Assembly (NCBI GenBank): GCA_030447385.1
Contig: JAUJOY010000001.1
Coordinates: forward strand, 747,629-811,628
From: Mycobacteriales bacterium
Lineage (GTDB): Bacteria; Actinomycetota; Actinomycetes; Mycobacteriales; SCTD01
Direction of reading: 5' to 3'
Length of the DNA: 64,000 nt
The stretch's first letter is position 1, and each line of letters starts with the position of its first letter. Of the stretch, positions 9,930 to 20,574 are shown piece after piece. The notes below the pieces were generated by a model, which was not told the origin of the DNA, did not search any database, and saw only the letters and a program-made list of their open reading frames with translations. The position numbers and the translations under genes are program-made.

Positions 9930-10536
9930 CGACCACCGCATCGTGCGGGAGGGCCTGCGCACGTTCGTGTCGGGCGTTCCGGGTGTCGACCGGGTGGAGA
10001 CAGCGGCGAGCGGCGAGGAGGTGCTCGCGCGCTACCCGCACGAGCAGCCCGACCTCGTCCTGATGGACGTGCGCATGCCCGGGCTCGGCGGTCTCGAGGC
10101 CACCCGCCGCCTCGTCGCGGCGCACCCGGGGGCGAAGGTGCTGATGCTCACCGCTGCGGACGACCGCGACCAGGTCGCCGCCGCCGTCTCGCACGGCGCC
10201 CGCGGCTACCTGCTCAAGGACGTCAGCCACGAGGAGCTGTGCGCCGCCGTGGCCCACGCGCTGGAGGGTGACGACCTGGTCGAGCCGTCCCTGCGCCGGG
10301 CGCTCGCCGTGCGCGAGGCTGCCCGCGTCGCCCCGCCCGGCGGCCAGCTCACCGAGCGGGAGCTCCAGGTGCTCACCGGGATGAGCCAGGGTAAGAGCAA
10401 CGGCCAGATCGGCCGGGACCTCTACCTGTCCGAGGACACCATCAAGACCCATGCCCGACGGCTGTTCCGCAAGCTCGGCGTCAACGACCGCGCGCAGGCC
10501 GTGGCCCTCGGCTTCCGCCGCGGCCTGGTCAGCTAG
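9907..10536 (+). CDS. bldM: BldM-type response regulator
   Basis: This 209-residue NarL/FixJ-type regulator has a receiver domain (1-120) and a LuxR-type HTH (about 147-209). The acidic pocket is complete: D8/D9, D54 in LVLMDVRMPG, T82 and K104. The HTH segment GMSQGKSNGQIGRDLYLSED and THARRLFRKLG is close to Streptomyces BldM, which controls aerial-hypha and sporulation genes alone or as a heterodimer with WhiI. In Streptomyces BldM is regarded as an orphan without a cognate kinase. Here it starts with GTG inside a pseudo-histidine-kinase gene. The neighbours whiD and guaB support orthology. Confidence 0.93.
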   Translation: MTTVLICDDHRIVREGLRTFVSGVPGVDRVETAASGEEVLARYPHEQPDLVLMDVRMPGLGGLEATRRLVAAHPGAKVLMLTAADDRDQVAAAVSHGARGYLLKDVSHEELCAAVAHALEGDDLVEPSLRRALAVREAARVAPPGGQLTERELQVLTGMSQGKSNGQIGRDLYLSEDTIKTHARRLFRKLGVNDRAQAVALGFRRGLVS

Positions 10537-10576
10537 GCGACGCGCCGGGCTGACCTGGTCGGTGTGCGGCCGCCGG

Positions 10577-10990
10577 CTACCCGGGCTCCTCCGCTCCGCG
10601 GGACTTCAAGCTCTCGAAGGTCGCGTCCGCGTACCCCCGGGCGTAGTCCCAGCTGACGTAGTCCGTCGGGTCGGGGTCGTAGGCCGGCTCGTGCACCCGG
10701 ATCTGTCCGCCGCCCAGCAGGTGCACCATGTTGCCCCGGAGCAGGTCCCAGGCGAAGTAGTGCACCGCGTCGCAGTCCGCGCAGAGCACGGCCAGCCCGC
10801 GTAGGCCCCTCGGCGCCAGCAGCGTCTGGAACAGCATGAGGTCCTCGAGGTCACCGAGCACCCCGGCGTGCTCGTCCACCGGGAGCGGCGCAGGCGCCGG
10901 GGTGCCGGCGTCGAAGGCAGCCAGCTCCTGGGCCGGGTCGTCGGGATCACCGGCGAAGGGGTCCACGGGGTCCGGCGGAGGCGTCGTCAC
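10577..10990 (-). CDS. DUF5319 family protein
   Basis: A 137-residue conserved actinobacterial protein of unknown function. The N-terminus is acidic and proline-rich (about 1-40). The conserved part begins at HAGVLGDLEDLMLFQTLL and contains LCADCDAVHYFAWDLLRGNM. CADC recalls a small zinc or redox site, but only one such pair is present. It is regularly found divergent from guaB in actinobacteria, as here. The GTG start at 10990 is supported by TATCGT 6 nt upstream on the minus strand (leaderless). Nothing in the sequence reveals a biochemical role. Confidence 0.88.
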   Translation of the reverse strand: MTTPPPDPVDPFAGDPDDPAQELAAFDAGTPAPAPLPVDEHAGVLGDLEDLMLFQTLLAPRGLRGLAVLCADCDAVHYFAWDLLRGNMVHLLGGGQIRVHEPAYDPDPTDYVSWDYARGYADATFESLKSRGAEEPG

Positions 10991-10996
10991 CCCTGC

Positions 10997-11002
10997 ACGA
11001 TA
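10997..11002 (-). promoter_or_regulatory. -10 element, leaderless promoter of the DUF5319 gene
   Basis: TATCGT on the minus strand ends 6 nt before the GTG start at 10990. Confidence 0.6.
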
Positions 11003-11003
11003 G

Positions 11004-12607
<1,604 letters not shown>

Positions 12608-12608
<1 letters not shown>

Positions 12609-13777
12609 TGGCCGAGGTCGAGATCGGCATCGGCAAGACCGGCCGGCGGGCGTACGGCTTCGACGACATCGCGATCGTCCCCTCCCGGCGCACGCGCGAC
12701 CCCGAGGACGTGTCCATCGCCTGGGAGATCGACGCCTACCGCTTCGAGCTGCCGCTGGTCGCCAGCGCGATGGACGGCGTCGTGTCGCCGACCACCGCGA
12801 TCGAGATCGGCCGGCTCGGCGGCCTGGGGGTGCTCAACCTCGAGGGGCTCTGGACGCGCTACGACGACCCCGAGCCGCTGCTGGACGAGATCGCCTCGCT
12901 GCCTGAGGACACCGCGACCGCGCGCATGCAGGAGATCTACGCCAAGCCGATCGAGCCCGACCTGATCACCGCGCGGGTGAAGCAGATCCGGGACGCGGGG
13001 GTGACCGTGGCCGCGTCGCTGACGCCGCAGCGGACCGTCCAGCTCGCGCAGACCGTGCTCGACTCCGGGGTCGACCTGTTCGTCATCCAGGGGACCGTCG
13101 TGTCCGCCGAGCACGTGTCGTCCCGGTCCGAGCCGCTCAACCTCAAGCGCTTCATCGCCGACCTCGACGTGCCGGTGCTGGTCGGCGGCTGCGCGACCTA
13201 CCAGTCGGCGCTGCACCTGATGCGTACGGGCGCCGCCGGCATCCTCGTGGGCGTCGGTCCCGGCCAGGCCAACACCACCCGCGGGGTGCTGGGCATCGGC
13301 GTCCCGATGGCGACGTCCATCGCGGATGCGGCCGGAGCCCGCAGGGACTACCTCGACGAGTCCGGCGGCCGTTACGTGCACGTCATCGCCGACGGCGGCA
13401 TGCGTACGGGCGGCGACGTGGCCAAGGCGATCGCCTGCGGCGCCGACGCCGTCATGGTGGGCAGCCCGCTGGCCCGCGCCACCGAGGCTCCCGGACGCGG
13501 CTGGCACTGGGGGCACGGCAGCTACCACCCCGAACTGCCCCGCGGCACCCGCGTGCGGGTCGAGCCGGCCGGCCCGCTGGCGCAGGTGCTGCTCGGACCG
13601 GCGCGCAGCGACGACGGCACCACCAACCTGTTCGGCGGCCTGCGCCGGGCCATGGCGATGACCGGCTACTCCACCATCAAGGAGTTCCAGAAGGTCGAGG
13701 TGATGGTCTCGCCAGCCCTGCTCGCCGAGGGCCGGGGCCAGCAGCGGGCGCAAGCGGTGGGCACGGCCGGTCGGTAG
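12608..13777 (+). CDS. guaB3: GuaB3 family IMP dehydrogenase-related protein
   Basis: This 389-residue IMPDH/GMP-reductase-family barrel starts FDDIAIVPSRRTRDPEDVS and lacks the CBS insertion, as expected for GuaB3. In the active-site loop the sequence is GPGQANTTR where GuaB has GAGAICTTR, so the catalytic cysteine position is Asn222. The flap region also differs (HGSYHPELPRGTR). GuaB3 proteins accompany guaB throughout actinobacteria. An enzymatic role has been proposed for some relatives, but in this copy the cysteine chemistry cannot be standard. Its ATG overlaps the guaB stop (TGATG). A strong hairpin ends the operon. Confidence 0.92.
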
Positions 13778-13789
13778 CTGGGGGCCGAC

Positions 13790-13821
13790 GAGCGGGGAGG
13801 GCGTTCCCGCCCTCCCCGCTC
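13790..13821. terminator. Bidirectional terminator between guaB3 and the convergent gene
   Basis: A perfect 14-bp inverted repeat, GAGCGGGGAGGGCG-TTCC-CGCCCTCCCCGCTC, sits between two convergent genes with no T-run on either side. It probably stops transcription from both directions. Confidence 0.75.
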
Positions 13822-13849
13822 CCCCCTCCGGTCCCCCCGAACCGTGGCT

Positions 13850-15370
13850 TCAGCAGTCCGAGCGCGCCTTCTCCAGCAGGACGAGGGTCTCCCGGCAGTG
13901 CGCGAGACCGCGCTGCTCGACCTCGAGCACGGCGTCCATGCCGCGCGCGACGCCGCGGGCGATGAGCCCCGCGACCAGCTCCTCCTCGGGTGCCTCGGCG
14001 GGCGGGTCGAACGGGTCGAACTGCTCGCGCAGGCTCTCCAGCGCAGCGCCGACGACGAGCTCGCGGATGCTCTCGAGGCCGCCGGACAGCGGCAGCGGGT
14101 CCGGCTCGGGCAGCGGCCGCCGGTAGAGCTCGGTCCGCAGCAGCACCGGCAGCTGGGCGAGGATCCAGTCGTTGACGATGCACTGCGAGGACCGCCGGCC
14201 GATCGCGTCCACCGCCGAGAAGCCCAGCGGCAGCAGCGGCACGCCGCGGCCGATCTGCAGCTCGTTGAACGGCTGGAGCCAGACCAGCCCGTACATCGCC
14301 GCGCAGAACATGGCGTCCTGCTTGGCGGGCGGAGCCAGCCACAGGGCGACGTTCTGGAAGTAGTTGCGGATCTTGTCGTAGGGCGTCGAGCTCGTGTCGA
14401 ACCCGATCAGGTTGATGTTGAACCAGTGGTGCCACGTCGCGTCGGTGACGATCCGGCCGACGCCACCGAGGTGACCGTCGTACGCGCTGAGCACCCCGAA
14501 CGTCCTGCCGCCCACGAAGCCGTGGCCGTCGGTGTTGGTGTGCTCCTCGACGCGCGCCCCGGCGATGACCTCGGGGCCGTAGCCGCCGGGCCAGATCCCG
14601 GGATCGGCGGCCACCTGCACCGCGCTGGGCGCGACGCACTCGCCCTCGTGCATGTGGTCGGGCAGCAGGTCGAGCACGCCGCCCCGGCCGCACAGCAGCG
14701 GATGCGGGCGCCACCGCCGGATGAGCGCCGAGAAGCGGTAGGGGTCGTAGTAGCGGGTCGGGGAGATCCGCTGCGGCGTGTCGTCGGACTGGTCGTCGAA
14801 CTGGTAGCCGGCAGTGGCCCCCTGGCGGCTGGTGTCGTGACGGGTCGGCCCGCTCTGCGGCGGGGGTGTCCCCGCGGGGCCCCCGGCGCGCCACCGGCGC
14901 ATCGCGTTGACCCGCGGGAGGTCACCGGACAGGGCGGCCCCCAGGTCCTCGTGGTCCCCGGTCGCGAAGACCCCGCCACCGGCGTCCATGAAGGCCCGGA
15001 TCGCGGCGACCTCGCCGGCCGGCAGGGCGGGCGTACGCGCCACGCCGAACAGCCACACCTGGTCGAAGCCGGCCAGCGGGACAGGAGGAGCGTCGAAGCG
15101 GAAGTGGGTGTGGTCGGCGCTCGAACCGGACCCGCGGTGGGCCGTGACCACCTCGAAGCGGACCCACCACCACGGGTCGTTGCGCAGCTCGTCCAGAGCC
15201 CGGCCCAGACCGAAGTCGGCGGTGGAGTCGAAGCTGCCCGACGCGTCGGTGACGACGAGGATGCGGACCCGGGCGCGCAGCCAGTACGGGCGCAGGCGCG
15301 CCACATCGAGCTCGTGCCGGAACAGCGCCTGCTCGCTGCGCCGAAGGCTGAGCGTGCGGTCGTCGATCAT
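13850..15370 (-). CDS. Conserved hypothetical protein with amidotransferase-like N-terminal fold
   Basis: I do not recognise this 506-residue protein. The first 150 residues alternate strands and helices as in class I amidotransferase/ThuA-like folds: RVRILVVTDASGSFD, GFDQVWLFGV, then AIRAFMDAGGGVFATGDHEDLG. The centre is rich in His, Trp and Tyr (HTNTDGHGF, DATWHHWFN), suggesting a binding or metal site. The C-terminal 90 residues are acidic and helical. No signal peptide is present. ATG 15370 has a GGGGGGAT ribosome site. An in-frame extension upstream exists but would overlap the DUF427 region. The function is unknown. Confidence 0.8.
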   Translation of the reverse strand: MIDDRTLSLRRSEQALFRHELDVARLRPYWLRARVRILVVTDASGSFDSTADFGLGRALDELRNDPWWWVRFEVVTAHRGSGSSADHTHFRFDAPPVPLAGFDQVWLFGVARTPALPAGEVAAIRAFMDAGGGVFATGDHEDLGAALSGDLPRVNAMRRWRAGGPAGTPPPQSGPTRHDTSRQGATAGYQFDDQSDDTPQRISPTRYYDPYRFSALIRRWRPHPLLCGRGGVLDLLPDHMHEGECVAPSAVQVAADPGIWPGGYGPEVIAGARVEEHTNTDGHGFVGGRTFGVLSAYDGHLGGVGRIVTDATWHHWFNINLIGFDTSSTPYDKIRNYFQNVALWLAPPAKQDAMFCAAMYGLVWLQPFNELQIGRGVPLLPLGFSAVDAIGRRSSQCIVNDWILAQLPVLLRTELYRRPLPEPDPLPLSGGLESIRELVVGAALESLREQFDPFDPPAEAPEEELVAGLIARGVARGMDAVLEVEQRGLAHCRETLVLLEKARSDC

Positions 15371-15505
15371 GGATCCCCCCTGGGAAGCGCCCCCGCGGGC
15401 GCACTCACGACTCAGAGCGGCGGCCTCCGGCGCTGATACACGGCGCGAGCAGAGATCTCCTACGCGCGGCGCCCCCTCCCGGGTGTTCGGGCATGCCCTG
15501 CCCCG

Positions 15506-15522
15506 CCGGCGCGTTGCGCCGG
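15506..15522. repeat. Inverted repeat next to the DUF427 start codon
   Basis: CCGGCGC-GTT-GCGCCGG, a perfect 7-bp palindromic arm pair, ends 2 nt before ATG 15525. No Shine-Dalgarno is visible there, so it may be an operator or an mRNA hairpin at the ribosome site. Confidence 0.5.
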
Positions 15523-15524
15523 TC

Positions 15525-15809
15525 ATGACGACTGCATCCTGGAACGGCGCCGTGATCGCCCGCTCGGACGACACGGTCGTGGTGGAGGGCAACGACTACT
15601 TCCCGCTGTCGGCGGTGAAGGAGGGCGTGCTCGTCGACTCGGACAAGACGAGCGTGTGCCCGTGGAAGGGGACGGCGAGCTACTACTCGGTGGTCGTGGA
15701 CGGCCAGGTCAATCAGGACGCTGCCTGGTACTACCCCGAGCCCAAGAAGGCGGCCGAGCAGATCCGGGGCCGGGTGGCGTTCTGGAAGGGCGTGCAGGTC
15801 ACCTCGTAG
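15525..15809 (+). CDS. DUF427 domain protein
   Basis: A 94-residue single-domain protein of the DUF427 family, a small beta-rich fold. Characteristic stretches are WNGAVIARSDDTVVVEGNDYF near the start, then VCPWKGTASYYSV and AAWYYPEPKKAAEQIRGRVAFWKG. The family is widespread in actinobacteria and proteobacteria and has no established enzymatic role. The conserved C-PWKG and Trp/Tyr cluster suggest a ligand pocket. It is monocistronic and divergent from the 506-residue unknown. No Shine-Dalgarno is seen; a palindrome abuts the start. Confidence 0.9.
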   Translation: MTTASWNGAVIARSDDTVVVEGNDYFPLSAVKEGVLVDSDKTSVCPWKGTASYYSVVVDGQVNQDAAWYYPEPKKAAEQIRGRVAFWKGVQVTS

Positions 15810-15926
15810 CGGGGCGCTTGTCCATTCGGGCCCGGGGACTGCCCGCGAGTGGGACGGTTGCGCCGGCGGATCCGCCGATCCGCTCGTCGCGCCGCGACAC
15901 CGCACCCGCCAGCCGAGGGACGCCAG

Positions 15927-16832
15927 ATGCGTGCGTCGATGCCGATCGCCGGAGCGCTCGCCGCCCTGCTGCTCACCGGGTGCGCCGCGCCCGCTGCGGA
16001 CCCACGCGGCGACGGCGCGCCGGTGGCCGCGTCGCCGGGCGCGGAAGGCGAAGGGCCGGGCACGTCCGAGCCGCGCGGCGCCGGGGTCGCTGACCTGCCG
16101 GCACCCCTCCCGCCTCCGCCCCCGGGTGCGGCACCCCCGGCAGGCGCACCGCCTCCTGCGGCACCGCCTGCTGCCGCTCCTCCGGCTGCGCAACCGCCGC
16201 CGGCCACGCCGCTCCTTCGGGCCGCCGGCGGCGGCGACGGCGACTCGTGGAGGGACACCACCGGCCGGGAGTACCGCCTCGGGATGGTCAACGCGCCCGA
16301 GGCCGACGAGTGCTTCGGTCCGGAGGCGACCGCGAAGCGCACGGCGTTGACCGCCGACGGGTTCCGCGCCGACTCCTACACCGTGGACACCTACGGCCGC
16401 AGCGTGTCGGTGGTGACCACCGCCAGCGGGCTGAACCTCAACGTCCACCTCGCGCGTACCGGCTTCGTCGACGACCGCTACCTGGCGCAGTTCCGCAGCG
16501 AGAACCCTTCCCTGGCCGCCGAGCTGGATCGGGCGTTCGCCGCGGCCAGGGCCGAGCGGGCCGGGCTGTGGGGGAGGTGCGCGGGCACGGCTGCGCCCAG
16601 TCGCTCCACCGCCTCTGCGCAGGTCCAGCCGGTGGCCCCGGCGGCGAGCAGCGACTGCCATCCCGCGTACGTCACGTGCATCCCGGTGAAGGGCACGGGT
16701 TCGGGAAGCGGTGCGGCCAACGACCTGGACTGCGAACAGGTCGGCAAGAAGGTACGGGTCCGCGAGCCCGGGATGGACCCGTACCGCCTCGACTCGGACG
16801 GGGACGGCTTCGGCTGCGAGTCCTACGGCTGA
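15927..16832 (+). CDS. Lipoprotein with thermonuclease (SNase-like) and Excalibur domains
   Basis: ATG 15927 (with GAGGGACG upstream) begins a lipoprotein signal peptide with lipobox LLTGC (C19). A proline/alanine-rich wall-spanning linker follows (about 50-105). The SNase-like domain (about 110-220) has YRLGMVNAPE, matching the Arg and Glu of the nuclease active site, but with Asn where the calcium-binding Asp of staphylococcal nuclease (DTPE) stands. DTYGRSVSVV gives the second arginine. The C-terminus, DLDCEQVGKKV to DSDGDGFGCE, is an Excalibur calcium-binding motif. It is likely a surface nuclease acting outside the membrane. 301 residues. Confidence 0.88.
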   Translation: MRASMPIAGALAALLLTGCAAPAADPRGDGAPVAASPGAEGEGPGTSEPRGAGVADLPAPLPPPPPGAAPPAGAPPPAAPPAAAPPAAQPPPATPLLRAAGGGDGDSWRDTTGREYRLGMVNAPEADECFGPEATAKRTALTADGFRADSYTVDTYGRSVSVVTTASGLNLNVHLARTGFVDDRYLAQFRSENPSLAAELDRAFAAARAERAGLWGRCAGTAAPSRSTASAQVQPVAPAASSDCHPAYVTCIPVKGTGSGSGAANDLDCEQVGKKVRVREPGMDPYRLDSDGDGFGCESYG

Positions 16833-16843
16833 CCTGCCCTCGG

Positions 16844-16849
16844 TAGCCT
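16844..16849 (+). promoter_or_regulatory. -10 element, leaderless guaA promoter
   Basis: TAGCCT lies 7 nt before GTG 16857, with no Shine-Dalgarno. Confidence 0.65.
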
Positions 16850-16856
16850 GTCGAGG

Positions 16857-18452
<1,596 letters not shown>

Positions 18453-18538
18453 GACACCTGCCTCGGGTCCTGTTCGTGCCTGACTGTCGAGGCTGGCGCC
18501 GTTGAGCGTCGTCTCGGTGCCGGGCTGCAGCACGCCGC

Positions 18539-18586
18539 GGGCGCTGGTGGCACCGGGAACGCCAACAGGTGCCAGGGCCAGCGCCC
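18539..18586. terminator. Long imperfect hairpin between guaA and the convergent methyltransferase gene
   Basis: GGGCGCTGGTGGCACC pairs with GGTGCCA(GGG)CCAGCGCCC: 16 bp with a 3-nt bulge and a 13-nt loop. It ends 17 bp before the convergent gene and probably terminates both units. Confidence 0.65.
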
Positions 18587-18603
18587 GGTGGGCAGCCGGC
18601 GGC

Positions 18604-19407
18604 TCAGCAGTTCGGGCGGGCCCGCATGCAGACGTGCAGGGCGCCGCGCCGGAGCATCAGCCGCCGGGGGAGGGTGCGCAGCCCCGCCAGCGTGCGGGGC
18701 ATGGCGTCGGGGAGGCGGCCCGCACCGGAGGGCTGGACGTGCAGGGGTCCGCGCTGCTCGACGTCGAAGCCGGCGGACGCGATCTGGCGGCGCAGGCCCG
18801 CCACGTTGGGGACCGCCCAGAAGGGCTCGTTCGGGAAGTCGAGGAGCGAGGTCACCGGGGATCTCGGCAGGAGCAGTGACGTGCCCAGCGAGACGACCCC
18901 GCTGACGAGGACCTGCCCCCGGCAGACCTTCCGGATGGCCATCAGCGCCCCTACCGGGTCGCGCAGGTGGTGGAGCAGCGTGCCGACGAAGACGACGTCG
19001 AACTGGCCCACCTGCGTGGCGTCGAGGTCGTACACCGAGACGTACCGGTGCTCGACGCGCGAGCCCAGCGCCTGCTTCGCCAGGTGGAACGCCGCTTTGC
19101 GCCCGGCGATGAAGTCGTAGACCTCGGGCGAGAGCGCTGGGCGCGGCTCGGGCCAGTCGATGAGGTCGGGGCTGGCGACATCGATGGCCAGCACCTCTGC
19201 CGCGCCCCGCCGCTCCATCTCGAACGCCCAGAAGCCGTCGTGGGTGCCGACGTCCAGGCAGCGCATCCCCGCGAGGGACCCGGGCCAGGGCACCTTGTCG
19301 ACGACAGGGCGGTGGTCGTACTCCCCCGCGCTGGGACCGGACGGCAGATCGATCGTGTGGTACCAGGTCAGGTTCCGCTCGGACCGCGTCTCGCCCACCG
19401 GCCACAT
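18604..19407 (-). CDS. SAM-dependent methyltransferase, CmoB-like group
   Basis: A 267-residue class I methyltransferase. WYHTIDL (15-21) near the start and the SAM-binding motif CLDVGTHDGFWAFEMERRGA resemble the CmoB/DUF1698 group (tRNA-modifying and related small-molecule enzymes). DVVFVGTLLHHLRDP is the conserved post-II region. Two close paralogues lie in the polysaccharide locus (29936-30676 and 34416-35240) and share the same two motifs, so sugar or natural-product methylation is more likely than tRNA modification. ATG 19407 aligns with the paralogues' start. A longer frame exists upstream but has no family support. No obvious promoter is seen. Confidence 0.85.
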   Translation of the reverse strand: MWPVGETRSERNLTWYHTIDLPSGPSAGEYDHRPVVDKVPWPGSLAGMRCLDVGTHDGFWAFEMERRGAAEVLAIDVASPDLIDWPEPRPALSPEVYDFIAGRKAAFHLAKQALGSRVEHRYVSVYDLDATQVGQFDVVFVGTLLHHLRDPVGALMAIRKVCRGQVLVSGVVSLGTSLLLPRSPVTSLLDFPNEPFWAVPNVAGLRRQIASAGFDVEQRGPLHVQPSGAGRLPDAMPRTLAGLRTLPRRLMLRRGALHVCMRARPNC

Positions 19408-19525
19408 GGTGGCACAGCCGGCCCCCGAGTCCGGGGCCCCGGAACGCCCGCAGCTCCCACCGGGGCATGTGACAGTCCTGCAACAAGGCGGCTGAAGCAC
19501 CTGCTCATGGGGTAGATCAACGACC

Positions 19526-19726
19526 ATGAGAATCGGATCGCTCCTGCTGGTCGTGTGGTTGCTCATCGGCGCGGTAGCCGCGATCCAGCGCGGCTACGTC
19601 AAAGGCGACGCGGCCTCCTGCGCCAACGCCGGCACGATCCTCGTAACCGTCATCGCCGGTCCGCTCAACTACCTCGGCGTGAACCCGAAGATCGAGAACT
19701 GCAACGTCCCCCAGCCCAGCGCCTGA
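19526..19726 (+). CDS. Small membrane protein, 66 residues
   Basis: One hydrophobic N-terminal helix (about 4-21, SLLLVVWLLIGAVAAIQRGY) is followed by GDAASCANAG, then a second hydrophobic stretch (TILVTVIAGPLNYLGV) and a short hydrophilic end with a second cysteine. This looks like a short two-helix membrane protein common as a hypothetical in actinobacteria. A near-consensus TAGATC box 7 nt before ATG 19526 suggests leaderless expression. No function can be assigned. Confidence 0.7.
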   Translation: MRIGSLLLVVWLLIGAVAAIQRGYVKGDAASCANAGTILVTVIAGPLNYLGVNPKIENCNVPQPSA

Positions 19727-19808
19727 CCGACCTCGGGACGCCTGCGGGCGGCCGGTAGCGGGCACACTGGGGGCAGGGCCCGCGGTGGGCTCCGACAGGG
19801 AGTGCGCG

Positions 19809-20558
19809 GTGTCGGACACGGACGCGACGGTGCTGGAGCCGAAGTGGTGGGGCAGCCACGTGCGCGAGATGCGCTGGCAGGCCGAGCTGGCCCGTCTGCT
19901 GGCCGACCCCGTCTGGCGGGGGGTGGGCCTGCCGCGAGGCAACGGGGAGCCGGTCCTGCTCATCCCCGGGTTCCTCGCCGGCGATCAGTCGCTGTCGGTC
20001 ATGGCGACCTGGCTGCGCCGGCTGGGCCATGCCCCGCGACGGGCCGGCATCTCCTTCAACGTGCAGTGCGCCGACACCGCCGTCCACCGGCTGGAGCGGG
20101 TCCTGCACCACATCCACCTGAGCACAGGGCGCAAGGTCGCCATCGTCGGGCACAGCCGCGGCGGCCACTTCGCGAAGGCGCTCGCCTCGCGCTGCCCGCA
20201 ACAGGTCTCGCAGGTGATCTCCATGGGAGCGGGGCTGGACGAGCCCTTCGACATCTCCGAGCCCACGCGCCTCGCGGTCGAGGGCGCCCGCCGCATGGTC
20301 CACCGGCGAGACCCGGAACGGGCCGCGAAGGGGTGCTTCACCCACACCTGCCTCTGCCGCTACCAGCAGGACTACCGCGCGCCCTTCCCCGAGTCGATCC
20401 CGTTGACCTCGCTCTACAGCAAGGGCGACGGCGTCGTGCGCTGGCGGGCGTGCGTGGTGCCGTACGCCCGCTGCGTGGAGGTGCCCGGCAGCCACGTCGG
20501 ACTTGCCTTCAACCGGCACGCCTACCGGGAGATCGCGAGCACCCTGGCGCCAGCCTGA
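19809..20558 (+). CDS. Alpha/beta hydrolase (lipase-like)
   Basis: A 249-residue alpha/beta hydrolase. PVLLIPGFLAGD (48-59) is the oxyanion strand, VGHSRGGHF places nucleophile Ser116 in a G-x-S-x-G elbow, LYSKGDGVV offers the acid, and PGSHVGL the catalytic histidine. The layout resembles triacylglycerol lipase/esterase-like proteins of actinobacteria. No signal peptide is seen, so it is intracellular. GTG 19809 is chosen because ACAGGGA lies 7 nt upstream. GTG 19785 is an in-frame alternative. It is convergent with the hydrolase-phaC operon, and a role in polyester turnover is possible but only suggested by place. Confidence 0.82.
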   Translation: MSDTDATVLEPKWWGSHVREMRWQAELARLLADPVWRGVGLPRGNGEPVLLIPGFLAGDQSLSVMATWLRRLGHAPRRAGISFNVQCADTAVHRLERVLHHIHLSTGRKVAIVGHSRGGHFAKALASRCPQQVSQVISMGAGLDEPFDISEPTRLAVEGARRMVHRRDPERAAKGCFTHTCLCRYQQDYRAPFPESIPLTSLYSKGDGVVRWRACVVPYARCVEVPGSHVGLAFNRHAYREIASTLAPA

Positions 20559-20574
20559 GTGACGATCCCGGACG

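Noticed and set aside
10537-10576. Terminator between bldM and DUF5319
   Set aside because: Only short, poorly matched GC arms are present in the 40-bp gap; no convincing stem could be drawn.
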